Origin: Crateriforma conspicua
GTDB lineage: Bacteria > Planctomycetota > Planctomycetia > Pirellulales > Pirellulaceae
Length of the DNA: 64,000 nt
Assembly: GCF_007752935.1 (NCBI RefSeq)
Contig: NZ_CP036319.1
Location: 5,436,501 to 5,500,500, forward strand
Direction: 5' to 3'
The position numbers and the translations under genes are program-made. Within the stretch, counting starts at the first letter, position 1, and every line of letters starts with the position of its first letter. The notes under the pieces were generated by a model that made no database searches, was not told the DNA's origin, and was given only the letters and a program-made list of their open reading frames with translations. Of the stretch, positions 37,404 to 46,324 are shown one piece after another.

Positions 37404-38789
37404 GTGTCGTCACGCCACGACGCGGTGCTGCAACAAACCCTGGGCGATGTCCAACGCCCGCTAAGGGGTGTCCGAGAAACCGTTCGGCAAGTCCGCGCCG
37501 GCGAACTGGGCACACTGTCACTGAGACAGGCGGAATGTCTGGACGAAGTTCTGCGTCAGTGTGATGGGCTGGAGCAACTGATTCGACAAGCCTATCCCGA
37601 CGACGGAGACAACCTTGATATTCCGGCGGTCCGTCGGCGTTGGGTGGCCACGTCGGACGTTCGCCGCAGCGTCGAATCGGCGCTTCCGCAGTGCTTGCCT
37701 GACGGGATCGAAGTCTTGTGGGACGGCGGTACCGATCCATCGCAACGCGTGTTTGGCGACCCCGATGTTTTGGCCGCGCTGATGATCCACCTGATCACCC
37801 GATCGGCCTTGGTTTCTCGCGGCAGGCCCCCCGTACTGGTGCGATTGAACCACAGTGACGACGGCGATTATCAACAATGGTCAGTCATTGATCGCGGCCC
37901 GGGATTGTCCGCCGACCAGCTACAGCAGTTTGTGGAATCCGACGCGCGCGATGGTGATAGTTTTTCACAAGGATTGATGCTGTGTCGCCAATTGGCGGGC
38001 ATGCACTTTTCCCCGCTAACAATTATCTCCGATGCAAGCACTGGTACCGAAACGGGGCTAAGCATCCCCGCGTCCGGTCCACGTTCGGTGGCCAAAGCAT
38101 GGTGCCAGTGGCGACTGCAGTATCGCCCGCCCTCGGTGGCACCAAGACGCACTCATGCAATCCGTCCACAAAAGACGTCCGCCAATTCCGTGCGACACAT
38201 CACGCGTCTGGATCGACCGCGTGCGGCCCAGTCTGCATCGCGTGGGGCAAACCGTGTCCAGCTGAATTGGAATGACATTCGTCCTCGTTCTCCGCATCAA
38301 ATCGTTGCGGGCACCGTGACGCTGGGTGCCGCGTGTTCGAAACAATTGGCAACACGCTTGGACGATCTGTTTCATGAACGACTGTCGGCATTCGACTTCG
38401 TTTATCGCATCGGTGACCGACAATGGGTGTGGGTGTTCGATGCGTCGATCGACCAGATGGAAGAACGGTGGGAACGTTTGAATGAATCCGTGCGTCACCA
38501 AGTCCCCGAAGCGCGACTGGATTGGAGCGATCCTCAGATCATTCCCGTCGATCAGCGTCGCATGACGTCACGGATCAGCGACCTGTTGGTGCGTCAAACC
38601 CTTTCGTCACAAACCGACTTGCGGCACTTTGATCACAATCAAGTCCGACTGGGCACCAAGCCGCTGGAACCTTCACCGGTGGCGATGGCTCGTCTGGATG
38701 AAGAAATGCTGCGGATGGGAGCAAGACTTCGCAAGCAGACGCAAAGCCTGCAATCCCATGCCAGTCGCATGCGTCCGAAAGAACGCTAG
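37404..38789 (+). CDS. Histidine-kinase-like protein with degenerate catalytic boxes
   Basis: A 461-residue soluble protein. Its first 65 residues look like a DHp helical hairpin (HDAVLQQTLGDVQRPLRGVR aligned to FxxxxSHELRTPL), but the phosphoacceptor position is Gly. An HATPase-like domain follows (about 90-235). Its N-box region LMIHLITRSALVS has lost both Asn residues, while the G1 box VIDRGPGLSAD and a G2-like QGLMLCRQLAGMH remain. The C-terminal 200 residues are unrecognised and basic. GTG at 37404 is preceded by AGAGGGA at good spacing, which decides the start. It is probably a pseudokinase or an ATP-binding regulator; no response regulator gene is adjacent. Confidence 0.75.
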   Translation: MSSRHDAVLQQTLGDVQRPLRGVRETVRQVRAGELGTLSLRQAECLDEVLRQCDGLEQLIRQAYPDDGDNLDIPAVRRRWVATSDVRRSVESALPQCLPDGIEVLWDGGTDPSQRVFGDPDVLAALMIHLITRSALVSRGRPPVLVRLNHSDDGDYQQWSVIDRGPGLSADQLQQFVESDARDGDSFSQGLMLCRQLAGMHFSPLTIISDASTGTETGLSIPASGPRSVAKAWCQWRLQYRPPSVAPRRTHAIRPQKTSANSVRHITRLDRPRAAQSASRGANRVQLNWNDIRPRSPHQIVAGTVTLGAACSKQLATRLDDLFHERLSAFDFVYRIGDRQWVWVFDASIDQMEERWERLNESVRHQVPEARLDWSDPQIIPVDQRRMTSRISDLLVRQTLSSQTDLRHFDHNQVRLGTKPLEPSPVAMARLDEEMLRMGARLRKQTQSLQSHASRMRPKER

Positions 38790-38868
38790 ACTTGACTTCG
38801 GAACGACTTGCCCACGCTCGTCTTACGCCAGCCGGCTGATCGGCATTCGGCCACACAGAATTCATCAA

Positions 38869-39309
38869 TCACTTTGACGAATTCCAGCGACGATCGCTTT
38901 CCGCGTCCGCAGAATCGGACGCCGATGGACCGGGTGTATCAACCGCGTACGCTTCCACCTCAAACGGGTTTTCGCGATACCCGTCGCGTCCGCGTAGTTG
39001 CAACCACAAAGACCAGCCCAGATAGGCCGGGATGAACACCGGCCCCCATCGTTCGTATTGCCGAACGTGAACGCGTTCGTGGGCGCGCGTTACCGTCAAA
39101 GCAGCCAGGTCGGTACCGAAAACAACATGGCCGACCGTCATCGCCCGTGGTTGAATGGGCAAACGATTCAGCGTTTGGCGCACCCATGGCCCATCGATTT
39201 CGATGACGCCCTGGACCCAGCGGAATCGTCCGCAGAGCAACAAGCCGATCGCGACGGCGGCCAACGTATTGGGAGACGCCCAAAGATAGCCGATGGCACG
39301 TCGCATCAT
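38869..39309 (-). CDS. Small membrane protein with HExxH motif (putative metalloprotease-like)
   Basis: A 146-residue protein starting MMRRAIGYLWASPNT followed by a hydrophobic helix (LAAVAIGLLLCGRF). The later part contains LTVTRAHERVHVRQYERWGP, an HExxH zincin signature, then a second hydrophobic segment (PVFIPAYLGWSLWLQL) and NPFEVEAYA, where a Glu could be the third zinc ligand. The arrangement is consistent with a small membrane-associated metallopeptidase-like family. A GTG start at 39411 would add 34 residues. Activity is unproven. It is convergent with the histidine-kinase-like gene. Confidence 0.7.
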   Translation of the reverse strand: MMRRAIGYLWASPNTLAAVAIGLLLCGRFRWVQGVIEIDGPWVRQTLNRLPIQPRAMTVGHVVFGTDLAALTVTRAHERVHVRQYERWGPVFIPAYLGWSLWLQLRGRDGYRENPFEVEAYAVDTPGPSASDSADAESDRRWNSSK

Positions 39310-39481
39310 TTCCCAGTGACCATGTCCTGATGTCAGATCAACCGTTTCGGCCCGTTGGCCGGAACGAACCCATCGCCGCATCAGTCTAAACGTCCGCTGG
39401 TAGTCGCGCACATCCGCCGGTCAAAACCCGACGGATCATTCGACAGGATCGTTATGTAAACGGCCGTTGCGTATCGATGGA

Positions 39482-39892
39482 CTAGGCCAGGTCGTCCGCT
39501 TCGCCCAATTCGTCCATTTCAGCATCGGCGGCATCGGCCGCGTCTTCATCGACATCGGTGTCCAGGCCCAACTGAGCGATTTGTTCGTCGTCCAGCTTGA
39601 CGTATCCCAGCGAACGCACCACTTCCAAGACTTCGCTGCACGTGGGGAACATCCGCCCGCTGCTTTGCTTATAGTCGTCCATCGCACGCATGAACTCGAT
39701 CTCTTGATCGTTGTAGTCACGCTCGCAAGTCGTGGGATCGATATGGCGACGACGTTGCTTCTTGCGACGGGTCTTGCTGCCAGCTTCGGCTTCGACCGTG
39801 GCGGCTTTGTCGGCACGCCGATCTTTGCGACGGCGGTCCAGAGTCAAGATTTCGCCGGCAAACTGGTCGTTGTTGGTGGTCGAAGCGGTCAT
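39482..39892 (-). CDS. Small charged protein of unknown function
   Basis: A 136-residue soluble protein with a basic middle ([20 protein letters not shown]), a predicted helical segment [20 protein letters not shown] leading to [15 protein letters not shown], and a very acidic tail ([20 protein letters not shown]). The middle helices look like a small DNA- or protein-binding fold but match no family I know. A GAGGGG ribosome binding site 7 nt upstream supports the ATG at 39892 rather than the one at 39898. Confidence 0.75.
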   Translation of the reverse strand: MTASTTNNDQFAGEILTLDRRRKDRRADKAATVEAEAGSKTRRKKQRRRHIDPTTCERDYNDQEIEFMRAMDDYKQSSGRMFPTCSEVLEVVRSLGYVKLDDEQIAQLGLDTDVDEDAADAADAEMDELGEADDLA

Positions 39893-40187
39893 CAGCATTC
39901 CCCTCGTGCGTGCTTTGCCGACGTCGATGATGCGTCGGCGATTCGAAGTGATTTCGGATCGGAACAGCTGGGGAATCTTTGACGTCAGCGGTGAAGTGTT
40001 TCACGCCGACAATCCCCGGCCGTTAGAACAGTAGCACGCAGATTGCGCAAACCTTTCCGGAACAGGGCACCTTTCGGGCTGGAGAAACTTTAACGGGCAT
40101 GGGCCGCGACAGTTATGACGGTTGCAACGACAGATCGCCGTTTCGACGACCAGAGCACCGGCAAACCGGTCGTTTTTTGCAAAGAAT

Positions 40188-41000
40188 TCAGGCCACCGGG
40201 GCCGAGTCGATCGCCGTTCGCAGTTCGCCGACAAACTGGCTGACCCGTTTCACGGCGTCGTCGCGATCCGCCGCCGCCGCGATACGCCGGACCACGGCCG
40301 AACCAACGATCAGACCGTCGGCGACGGGAGCCAGTTGCGCCGCCGTTTCCGGACCGCTGATCCCGAAACCGATGCAGATCGGCAGATCAGTGCGCTGCTT
40401 CAACCAACGCACGTTCTCCCCCAGCGTTTCGGGCAATGCGGCACGTTCACCGGTGATCCCCGTCACCGACACGAAGTACAGAAACCCGGTGGACGATTCG
40501 GCGATGCGGATCTGGCGGTCGCGTGAGGTCGTGGGTGTGACCAGCAACACAAGAGAAAAGCCAAGTTCCGAGCAGACTTTTGACAGAGGCCCGGCTTCTT
40601 CGACCAACAAATCGGGAACGATCGCTCCCGCGTAGCCCGCGTCGATCGCACGCTGCACGTATTGCCGAAGCCCCATGCGATAGATGATCGAATAGCTGGC
40701 CATGGTGACCAAGGGCAGCTGGGCATCCGCACCACGGACCTGGGACGGCAAATCGAACAGGCCATCCAAACGGAAACCGTGATCCAGGGCCCGTTGATAG
40801 GATTCTTGAATCACCGGCCCGTCAGCAATCGGGTCGCTGTACGGAACGCCGATTTCGCATAAATCAGCGCCAGCCGCTTTGACCCCGTTCAAGATGGCCG
40901 CGGTGGTTTCAAAATCCGGATCGCCGGCGGTAATGAAGGGCATCAATGCTTTACGGCCATCATCACGCAACCGCTGAAACAGTTCGTCAACTTTCGACAT
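40188..41000 (-). CDS. trpA: Tryptophan synthase alpha subunit
   Basis: Cleaves indole-3-glycerol phosphate to indole and glyceraldehyde-3-phosphate in the TrpAB complex. The 270-residue TIM barrel has the catalytic Glu in CEIGVPYSDPIADGPVIQ (with the following catalytic Asp), the phosphate-binding segments CIGFGISGPETAAQL and ADGLIVGSAVVR, and the usual start KVDELFQRLRDDGRKALMPF. It lies 3 bp downstream of pgi on the same strand, an unusual pairing; trpB and other trp genes are not in the window. Confidence 0.97.
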   Translation of the reverse strand: MSKVDELFQRLRDDGRKALMPFITAGDPDFETTAAILNGVKAAGADLCEIGVPYSDPIADGPVIQESYQRALDHGFRLDGLFDLPSQVRGADAQLPLVTMASYSIIYRMGLRQYVQRAIDAGYAGAIVPDLLVEEAGPLSKVCSELGFSLVLLVTPTTSRDRQIRIAESSTGFLYFVSVTGITGERAALPETLGENVRWLKQRTDLPICIGFGISGPETAAQLAPVADGLIVGSAVVRRIAAAADRDDAVKRVSQFVGELRTAIDSAPVA

Positions 41001-41003
41001 CGA

Positions 41004-42422
41004 TCAGGCGCGTCCCAAGTTCTTATTCATGTTTTTCTTGTACTGTTCGACACCCGGTTGGCCGTAGGGATTGATCCCAAGCAAACGGCCTTCGATCACC
41101 GTGGCGATCATTAGCATTTGGAACAGCTGGCCCAGAACATGGGTGTCGATCTTCGGCAAGATGATGTCGGTGGTGGGTCGCCCATCGGCGTGCAACGCGT
41201 CGTTGGTCCCCTTGATGGCCGCCGACATGATTTCGGGCAACGTTTTTTCGGCGATGTCATTCATGCCGTCCTGGTTGCGCTCGCTATGCCCCACGGCCAA
41301 CGCATCGGTGCGAACCGATTGAACGATCACATTGTTGAAGACTTTGTCGTTGGCCCCTTGTTGATGCTGTTGGTGCCGGCTGTGCAGATCACGTGTATTG
41401 ACCGTGGTCAGCGGCGTGACACCCTTGCCATCCTTGCCGTTGGATTCGGCCAACAACTGGTCGTACCACAACCCGAGCGATTCCAGTGCCTTGGTCCAAA
41501 CACTCATCACCCGGATCGATTTCCCGCGATGTTGTGCCAGCAAATGATTGACGGCGACGTACTGCAGCACGACGTTGTCGGCGTAGTCGGCGGTCTTGAA
41601 ATGCTCGTTCATCGCCACGGCGCCTTCGAGCAATTTCATACAGTCCAGCCCCAGGAATGCCGCGGGCACCAGACCGACTGGTGACAGGACGCTGAAACGT
41701 CCGCCCACACCATCGGGAACACTGAAGACTTCTTCGCAACCGATCTCCTGAGCCAAGTTGAACAACTTGCCGCCTTCGCCGGTGACCGGAACCACCAGCT
41801 TGCCCAACCAGTCCTTGGCCTGTTCGCCCAATTCCGATTCCAGCGCGGGCAAAAACAAACGGAATGCCGCCGCCGTTTCCATCGTCCCGCCCGACTTGCT
41901 GATCACGACCAGCGCCGATCGTTTTTCGGCCACCGAATCGCCGTAGCCGCCGGACCGCAAACGGCGCAGCAGTGAATCAGCGGCATCGTTGTCGACGTTG
42001 TTGCCCTCGAAATACATCCGCGGCTTACTGCCACGGGCGGCTCGCGTCAGTTCATTGTGGTAGGGATCACAGCAGGCTTCCATCATCGCGCGGGCGCCCA
42101 TGTAGGAACCGCCGATCCCCAGCACGGTCACCGCATCGATCGAATCATGCAGTCCGTTGGCGACCTTGAAGATCCGGCCCAGTTCGCTGGCTTCGCGGTC
42201 CTTCTGATAGGCTTCCAGTTGTTCTTCGGGCAGCCAGAAGAACCGAGCGTCCAGGGGCTGCTTTTCGGCGGGAACATCGCCGCTGTCGTATTGCTTGCGG
42301 TCGGTTTCCACCATCTCCGTCCGCAGTGCCGCCAATTCGTCACCCAGCGAATCGATTTGGGCTTGGGTGACGCCGTAGTCGTCGTTGATGGAACCGGACG
42401 GATCGAACTGCAACAGAGACAT
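41004..42422 (-). CDS. pgi: Glucose-6-phosphate isomerase
   Basis: Interconverts glucose-6-phosphate and fructose-6-phosphate. The 472-residue protein has the sugar-isomerase fold with VLGIGGSYMGARAMMEAC (phosphate-binding loop), LVVISKSGGTMETAAAFRLF, FSVLSPVGLVPAAFLGLD and a C-terminal region with GRLLGINPYGQPGVEQYKKN. The length matches shorter bacterial Pgi proteins. It is followed after 3 bp by trpA, so the two are probably co-transcribed, and it is divergent from gpmI 262 bp away, a second glycolytic enzyme. Confidence 0.97.
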   Translation of the reverse strand: MSLLQFDPSGSINDDYGVTQAQIDSLGDELAALRTEMVETDRKQYDSGDVPAEKQPLDARFFWLPEEQLEAYQKDREASELGRIFKVANGLHDSIDAVTVLGIGGSYMGARAMMEACCDPYHNELTRAARGSKPRMYFEGNNVDNDAADSLLRRLRSGGYGDSVAEKRSALVVISKSGGTMETAAAFRLFLPALESELGEQAKDWLGKLVVPVTGEGGKLFNLAQEIGCEEVFSVPDGVGGRFSVLSPVGLVPAAFLGLDCMKLLEGAVAMNEHFKTADYADNVVLQYVAVNHLLAQHRGKSIRVMSVWTKALESLGLWYDQLLAESNGKDGKGVTPLTTVNTRDLHSRHQQHQQGANDKVFNNVIVQSVRTDALAVGHSERNQDGMNDIAEKTLPEIMSAAIKGTNDALHADGRPTTDIILPKIDTHVLGQLFQMLMIATVIEGRLLGINPYGQPGVEQYKKNMNKNLGRA

Positions 42423-42684
42423 CTTGGAATCGCTCGTTGTGGACCAGGAAAATTCGGGCAGACGGTCCGCAGAGCTTAGCGAATCGAACCGCCGCGCCGA
42501 AGCCTACGTCCGACGCGACACTGGTGGCCCCGCACCCGAGGCGGCCCGTTTCGTCGCCGCCGTAGGCCCGCGGACCGATTGGTCACCACGAGGACTCGTG
42601 GGACAATTCGGTGATGCGCGTTAGACTCCCCCGCGAAAATCAGTTTCCATTCCATTCTGTCCTTCGCGAAAGAGACACGCCGCC

Positions 42685-44292
42685 GTGACTGACCTGCGTC
42701 GCAAACCTGTCGTTTTGATCGTTCGTGATGGTTGGGGGCAAAACCCCGACCCCCAGTGGGACAAGGCCAACGCCATCGTGCAGGCCGATACCCCGGTGGC
42801 CGACGAACTGATGCAGAAATACCCGAACGTCCTGATCCACACATCCGGCGAAGACGTCGGTCTGCCCGACGGCGTGATGGGCAATAGCGAAGTCGGACAC
42901 CAAAACATCGGCGCCGGACGCATCGTTGATCAAGAAGTGATGAGAATCACGCGGGCGATTCGTGAAGGCAGCTTTTTCGAAAACAAAGTCGTCAACGCCG
43001 CTGTCGATCATGTCAAAGAAACCGGCGGCACCCTGCACCTGTTGGGGCTGATGTCCGACGGACGGGTCCACAGCGATATCACCCACGCCGATGCGTTCAT
43101 CCGAGTCGCCAAGGATGCGGGCTTGGGACACGACCGGCTGGCGATCCACGCGATCACCGATGGCCGTGACACTTCGCCCACCGGCGGTGCCGCGTTCGTC
43201 GAAAGTGTCCAACAGAAGTGCCAGGAACTGGGCGCCGGCCACATCGCCAGCGTCATCGGACGTTTCTATGCCATGGACCGTGATTTCCGTTGGGACCGAG
43301 TCCAACAAGCCTATGACATGCTGACCAAGGGTGCCGAAAAGACTGCACAATCCGCCGTCGACGCCATCCGTGATTACTACGACAACCCGACCGAACCCAG
43401 CCGCAGTGGCGATGAATTCATCACGGCCACGACCATCCCGTACAACGGCAAGCCGTCGTTGATCGGTCCCGGCGATGCGGTCGTCTTCATGAATTATCGC
43501 GGTGACCGCCCCCGCGAATTGACCAAAGCGTTTGTCTTGGACGACGACGCGTGGTCGCAAATCCAAGGCGGTGGTTTTGACCGTGGTGAGAAGATCGACA
43601 ATCTGTATTTTGCCACCATGGCGGGCTACGAAACCGGGTTGCCGGTCAACGTGATTTTCGAAAAGCCTCCCAAGATGCCGAATATCTTGGGTGAATACGT
43701 TTGCAAGCTGGGACTGAAACAATTCCGCTGTGCCGAAACGGAAAAGTACCCCCACGTCACGTTCTTCTTCAACGATTACCGCGACGATCCTTTCGACGGC
43801 CAAAACAATGAAATGGCCCAGTCGCCACGCGACGTGTCGACTTATGATCAAAAGCCAGAAATGTCGGCACCCGAGGTCACCCAGATCGTCCTGAAAGAGA
43901 TCGAATCAGGACGCAGCGACATGATCATCGTTAACTATGCCAACGGCGACATGGTCGGCCACACGGGCAACTTGGATGCGGCTGTCAAAGCGGTCGAAAC
44001 CGTCGATGATGGCGTCGGCCAATTGGTCAAGGCAACCCTGGCCAAGGGCGGGTCCCTGGTCGTCACGGCAGATCACGGCAACTGCGAACAGATGACCAAC
44101 CCGGAAACCGGCGGCCCACACACCGCCCACACCACCTTTGACGTGCCGTTGATCGTTGTCGACCCCGATTCGGTCGGCAAATCGCTGCGTGAAGGTGGCC
44201 GCCTGGCCGACATCGCGCCGACAGTGCTGGCTTTGATGGGCTTGGAAAAGCCCGCGGAGATGACCGGCGAATCGTTGGTTGACGTCAGCTGA
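42685..44292 (+). CDS. gpmI: 2,3-bisphosphoglycerate-independent phosphoglycerate mutase
   Basis: Cofactor-independent phosphoglycerate mutase of glycolysis and gluconeogenesis, 535 residues, Mn-dependent, alkaline-phosphatase superfamily. The phosphoserine loop MGNSEVGHQNIGAGRI is intact near residue 70, the substrate segment ITDGRDTSPTGG follows, and the metal ligands lie in NYANGDMVGHTGNLDAA and VTADHGNCEQM. The start is GTG at 42685. A strong intrinsic terminator follows. It is divergent from pgi. Confidence 0.97.
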   Translation: MTDLRRKPVVLIVRDGWGQNPDPQWDKANAIVQADTPVADELMQKYPNVLIHTSGEDVGLPDGVMGNSEVGHQNIGAGRIVDQEVMRITRAIREGSFFENKVVNAAVDHVKETGGTLHLLGLMSDGRVHSDITHADAFIRVAKDAGLGHDRLAIHAITDGRDTSPTGGAAFVESVQQKCQELGAGHIASVIGRFYAMDRDFRWDRVQQAYDMLTKGAEKTAQSAVDAIRDYYDNPTEPSRSGDEFITATTIPYNGKPSLIGPGDAVVFMNYRGDRPRELTKAFVLDDDAWSQIQGGGFDRGEKIDNLYFATMAGYETGLPVNVIFEKPPKMPNILGEYVCKLGLKQFRCAETEKYPHVTFFFNDYRDDPFDGQNNEMAQSPRDVSTYDQKPEMSAPEVTQIVLKEIESGRSDMIIVNYANGDMVGHTGNLDAAVKAVETVDDGVGQLVKATLAKGGSLVVTADHGNCEQMTNPETGGPHTAHTTFDVPLIVVDPDSVGKSLREGGRLADIAPTVLALMGLEKPAEMTGESLVDVS

Positions 44293-44326
44293 AAGCGACA
44301 TTCCCCAACATCAAAACGCGATCCAC

Positions 44327-44361
44327 CGCCGGTCGGGCTCAGGCTTTGACCGGCGTTTTTT
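44327..44361 (+). terminator. Rho-independent terminator of gpmI
   Basis: An 8-bp stem (cgccggtc 44327-44334 and gaccggcg 44348-44355) with a 13-nt loop, followed by six T's (44356-44361). It overlaps the last codons and stop of the convergent HTTM gene. Confidence 0.88.
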
Positions 44362-45331
44362 CATGCGCACCGCGCCCCATCAGACGCCGCCAAAGATCGG
44401 GCGGGACGAAGATCATGTTGGCCACAATCATCATCACGCCGAACGTGATCATCCCCAAGAACAACGCGATCCCGCCGTGCACAGCAACGGCCATCGCCAA
44501 CACGATCGGGCGAGTTAAACGAGGCCAAACGAGCGCACAATAGAAGACTTCCCAAAACAGCGTGGTGTGCGTCAGCAGGGAAAACAGCCGCGGATAGCGT
44601 CCCATCCAAGTCATGTCCCACGACTGGTATTCATAGTTGGCCACCGCAAACCAAACCGCCGTTCCATCCCACCACATTTCTCCACGGGCCTTCGCCAGTC
44701 CGCCAAATAGATAGATGACACAGACGTGAATCTGAAACAAACGCGTCGCCACATTGGTCGACACATACGAACGATTCGCCGGCAGCCAGCGGTCACGCAT
44801 CTTTGCCGACCATTTGCCCTGACGTCGCAACCACGCGTCCACCGACCAAACGGCACCACAGGGAGCCAGACTTAAATACATCGCGGAATAGGTCATGATC
44901 TGGTCCAGCCCGAACAATGCGCCCGTCAAACGGTGCACGTACATCAGGTTCAAGAACCAAGCCAACGGAACCGTCAGACGTGACAGGAAACCGACCGCCA
45001 TCAATGCCGACGCGGTGATTGCCAACGCTTGATGGGCCCACAACAGCGATGCGTTGTCGATGTGCCACAGATAGCTGCGTGCCCAATCGCTGACGCCAAA
45101 AGCACCGTCGTGTAATTGCTTAGCCGTAACGTTGTCGATCCAGGCATCGGGCCCCACGAACGACATCAGGTCCTTGGCCAAAACCAAATGGGAATACAAC
45201 AGCATGACGCCGGTGGCGATGCGAATGACGGCCAACGTTTCACCGGTACGACCGCAAAACCAGAATCTGTCCCAAGCCGCGGCCACGTCGTGCAGCCAAG
45301 ACCGAATTTCACCCATCGCTGCACCGATCAT
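44339..45331 (-). CDS. HTTM-domain membrane protein (vitamin K gamma-carboxylase-like)
   Basis: A 330-residue polytopic membrane protein of the HTTM (horizontally transferred transmembrane) family, related to the membrane part of vitamin K-dependent gamma-carboxylase. Its family-like features are the opening ETLAVIRIATGVMLLYSHLV, MYVHRLTGALFGLDQIMTYS and IHVCVIYLFGGLAKARGEMW followed by WWDGTAVWFAVANY. The ATG at 45331 overlaps the stop of the preceding gene as ATGA, so the start is set by coupling. The soluble epoxidase-like half of the true carboxylase is absent. The activity is unknown. Confidence 0.9.
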   Translation of the reverse strand: MIGAAMGEIRSWLHDVAAAWDRFWFCGRTGETLAVIRIATGVMLLYSHLVLAKDLMSFVGPDAWIDNVTAKQLHDGAFGVSDWARSYLWHIDNASLLWAHQALAITASALMAVGFLSRLTVPLAWFLNLMYVHRLTGALFGLDQIMTYSAMYLSLAPCGAVWSVDAWLRRQGKWSAKMRDRWLPANRSYVSTNVATRLFQIHVCVIYLFGGLAKARGEMWWDGTAVWFAVANYEYQSWDMTWMGRYPRLFSLLTHTTLFWEVFYCALVWPRLTRPIVLAMAVAVHGGIALFLGMITFGVMMIVANMIFVPPDLWRRLMGRGAHEKTPVKA

Positions 45332-46128
45332 CGACCGTCGACTCCCGATTCGGTGGCGTCAGCCGGCGAAGTCGAATCTTGTGGCAAGGTCGGCTGTCGT
45401 GGCGAATGGGACGTGGGCGAAACCGTTTCGGGCAACAATTCGGGAGCCGGCGCGGGTGCGACTGCCCCAGCCGCCATGGGCATCGGTGCAGGATCCCACT
45501 GGTCGGGCATCACGCGATAAGACTGCTCGGACCGCAGATCCGTCGTCCCCGGATCAAAATCCAGAAAGCTGGGCAGCAAATGCTCCAACCGTCGAATGGC
45601 AACGGCGCGTCCAGGATGCTTCGACTGCAGATGCCGTACATAGGACTGACGCACGTATTCGTAGCGGGCCCGGGTCGCTTCCCACAACTCGGCCGCGGCG
45701 GGATCCTGATCTTTCAGCTCAGGTGGCGGTCCCGGCGGGTGATGAATTTCGGTCAAATACTCTGCCAACATGAAATGCCGGTGATACAGCAGGCGTGGCC
45801 AGTCGCGATCCAAGTCCGGATAAACCGGCTCCTGTAGATCGGGATCGGTCAATTCACCAATCGCCGCTTGAACCAGGTGACTGGGACCGGGGTCGGGTGC
45901 AAAGAACGCGTAGCCGCGGTTCAAATACAGGAATTCACCATAGCCACGCAGCGGCATCAGTAACGTATCGACCGACGGCGAACTTCCCAGCGAACCACGC
46001 GTTTGAAAACTTAACGGTGCCAAGAAAACGGCGCCCACATGCAAGACCACCAACGCGCTAATGCATCGCTTGAGCGCCGGCCGAATCGGTACCGGTGTAT
46101 CTTGGCCGGCTGGTTCAATGCTTGACAC
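45328..46128 (-). CDS. Membrane-anchored partner protein of the HTTM gene
   Basis: A 266-residue protein with one N-terminal transmembrane helix (CISALVVLHVGAVFLAPLSF), a soluble domain of about 150 residues rich in Tyr, Arg and Asp (YLNRGYAFFAPDPGPSHLVQ, LYHRHFMLAEYLTEIHHPPG), and a Pro/Ala/Ser-rich tail. Its stop codon overlaps the HTTM start, so the two are translationally coupled. I chose GTG at 46128 because the ATGs at 46182-46185 lie inside a terminator hairpin of the upstream gene. A planctomycete HTTM-associated protein; the function is unknown. Confidence 0.75.
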   Translation of the reverse strand: MSSIEPAGQDTPVPIRPALKRCISALVVLHVGAVFLAPLSFQTRGSLGSSPSVDTLLMPLRGYGEFLYLNRGYAFFAPDPGPSHLVQAAIGELTDPDLQEPVYPDLDRDWPRLLYHRHFMLAEYLTEIHHPPGPPPELKDQDPAAAELWEATRARYEYVRQSYVRHLQSKHPGRAVAIRRLEHLLPSFLDFDPGTTDLRSEQSYRVMPDQWDPAPMPMAAGAVAPAPAPELLPETVSPTSHSPRQPTLPQDSTSPADATESGVDGR

Positions 46129-46147
46129 GTCAATGGATCCGTCAAAC

Positions 46148-46182
46148 GAAAAAATGCCGCGTCCCACAACGGGACGCGGCAT
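46148..46182 (-). terminator. Rho-independent terminator of the Gly/Ser-rich gene
   Basis: On the minus strand, the perfect 12-bp stem (arms 46171-46182 and 46154-46165, loop gttgt) is followed by a run of T's (46149-46154 as A's on the plus strand). It is 143 bp past the stop of the Gly/Ser-rich gene. Confidence 0.9.
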
Positions 46183-46249
46183 CAAAGTATTTCCTCGGCG
46201 GCCAACTTGCCACCAGTGATCGGTCGGTCAAATCATCGCAAGCAGCCGC

Positions 46250-46276
46250 GTGGTTTGGTTTTAACGGCCAAACCAC
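46250..46276. repeat. Perfect 9-bp inverted repeat in the 3' untranslated region
   Basis: Arms gtggtttgg (46250-46258) and ccaaaccac (46268-46276) with a 9-nt loop, between the stop of the Gly/Ser-rich gene and its terminator. No T-tract follows, so it is probably a 3' RNA stem. Confidence 0.55.
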
Positions 46277-46324
46277 TGGCGACGGTCTGGCGACGCGCCG
46301 GCAACCATCGGACGTTTGGTTCGC

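Noticed and set aside
40146-40178. Plus-strand hairpin (acgacc ... ggtcgt) followed by six T's
   Set aside because: No plus-strand gene ends nearby; both flanking genes are on the minus strand, where the T-tract reads as A's. Probably chance.
42640-43851. 403-codon minus-strand open frame opposite gpmI
   Set aside because: gpmI is unmistakable on the plus strand with all motifs; the antisense frame is a shadow.
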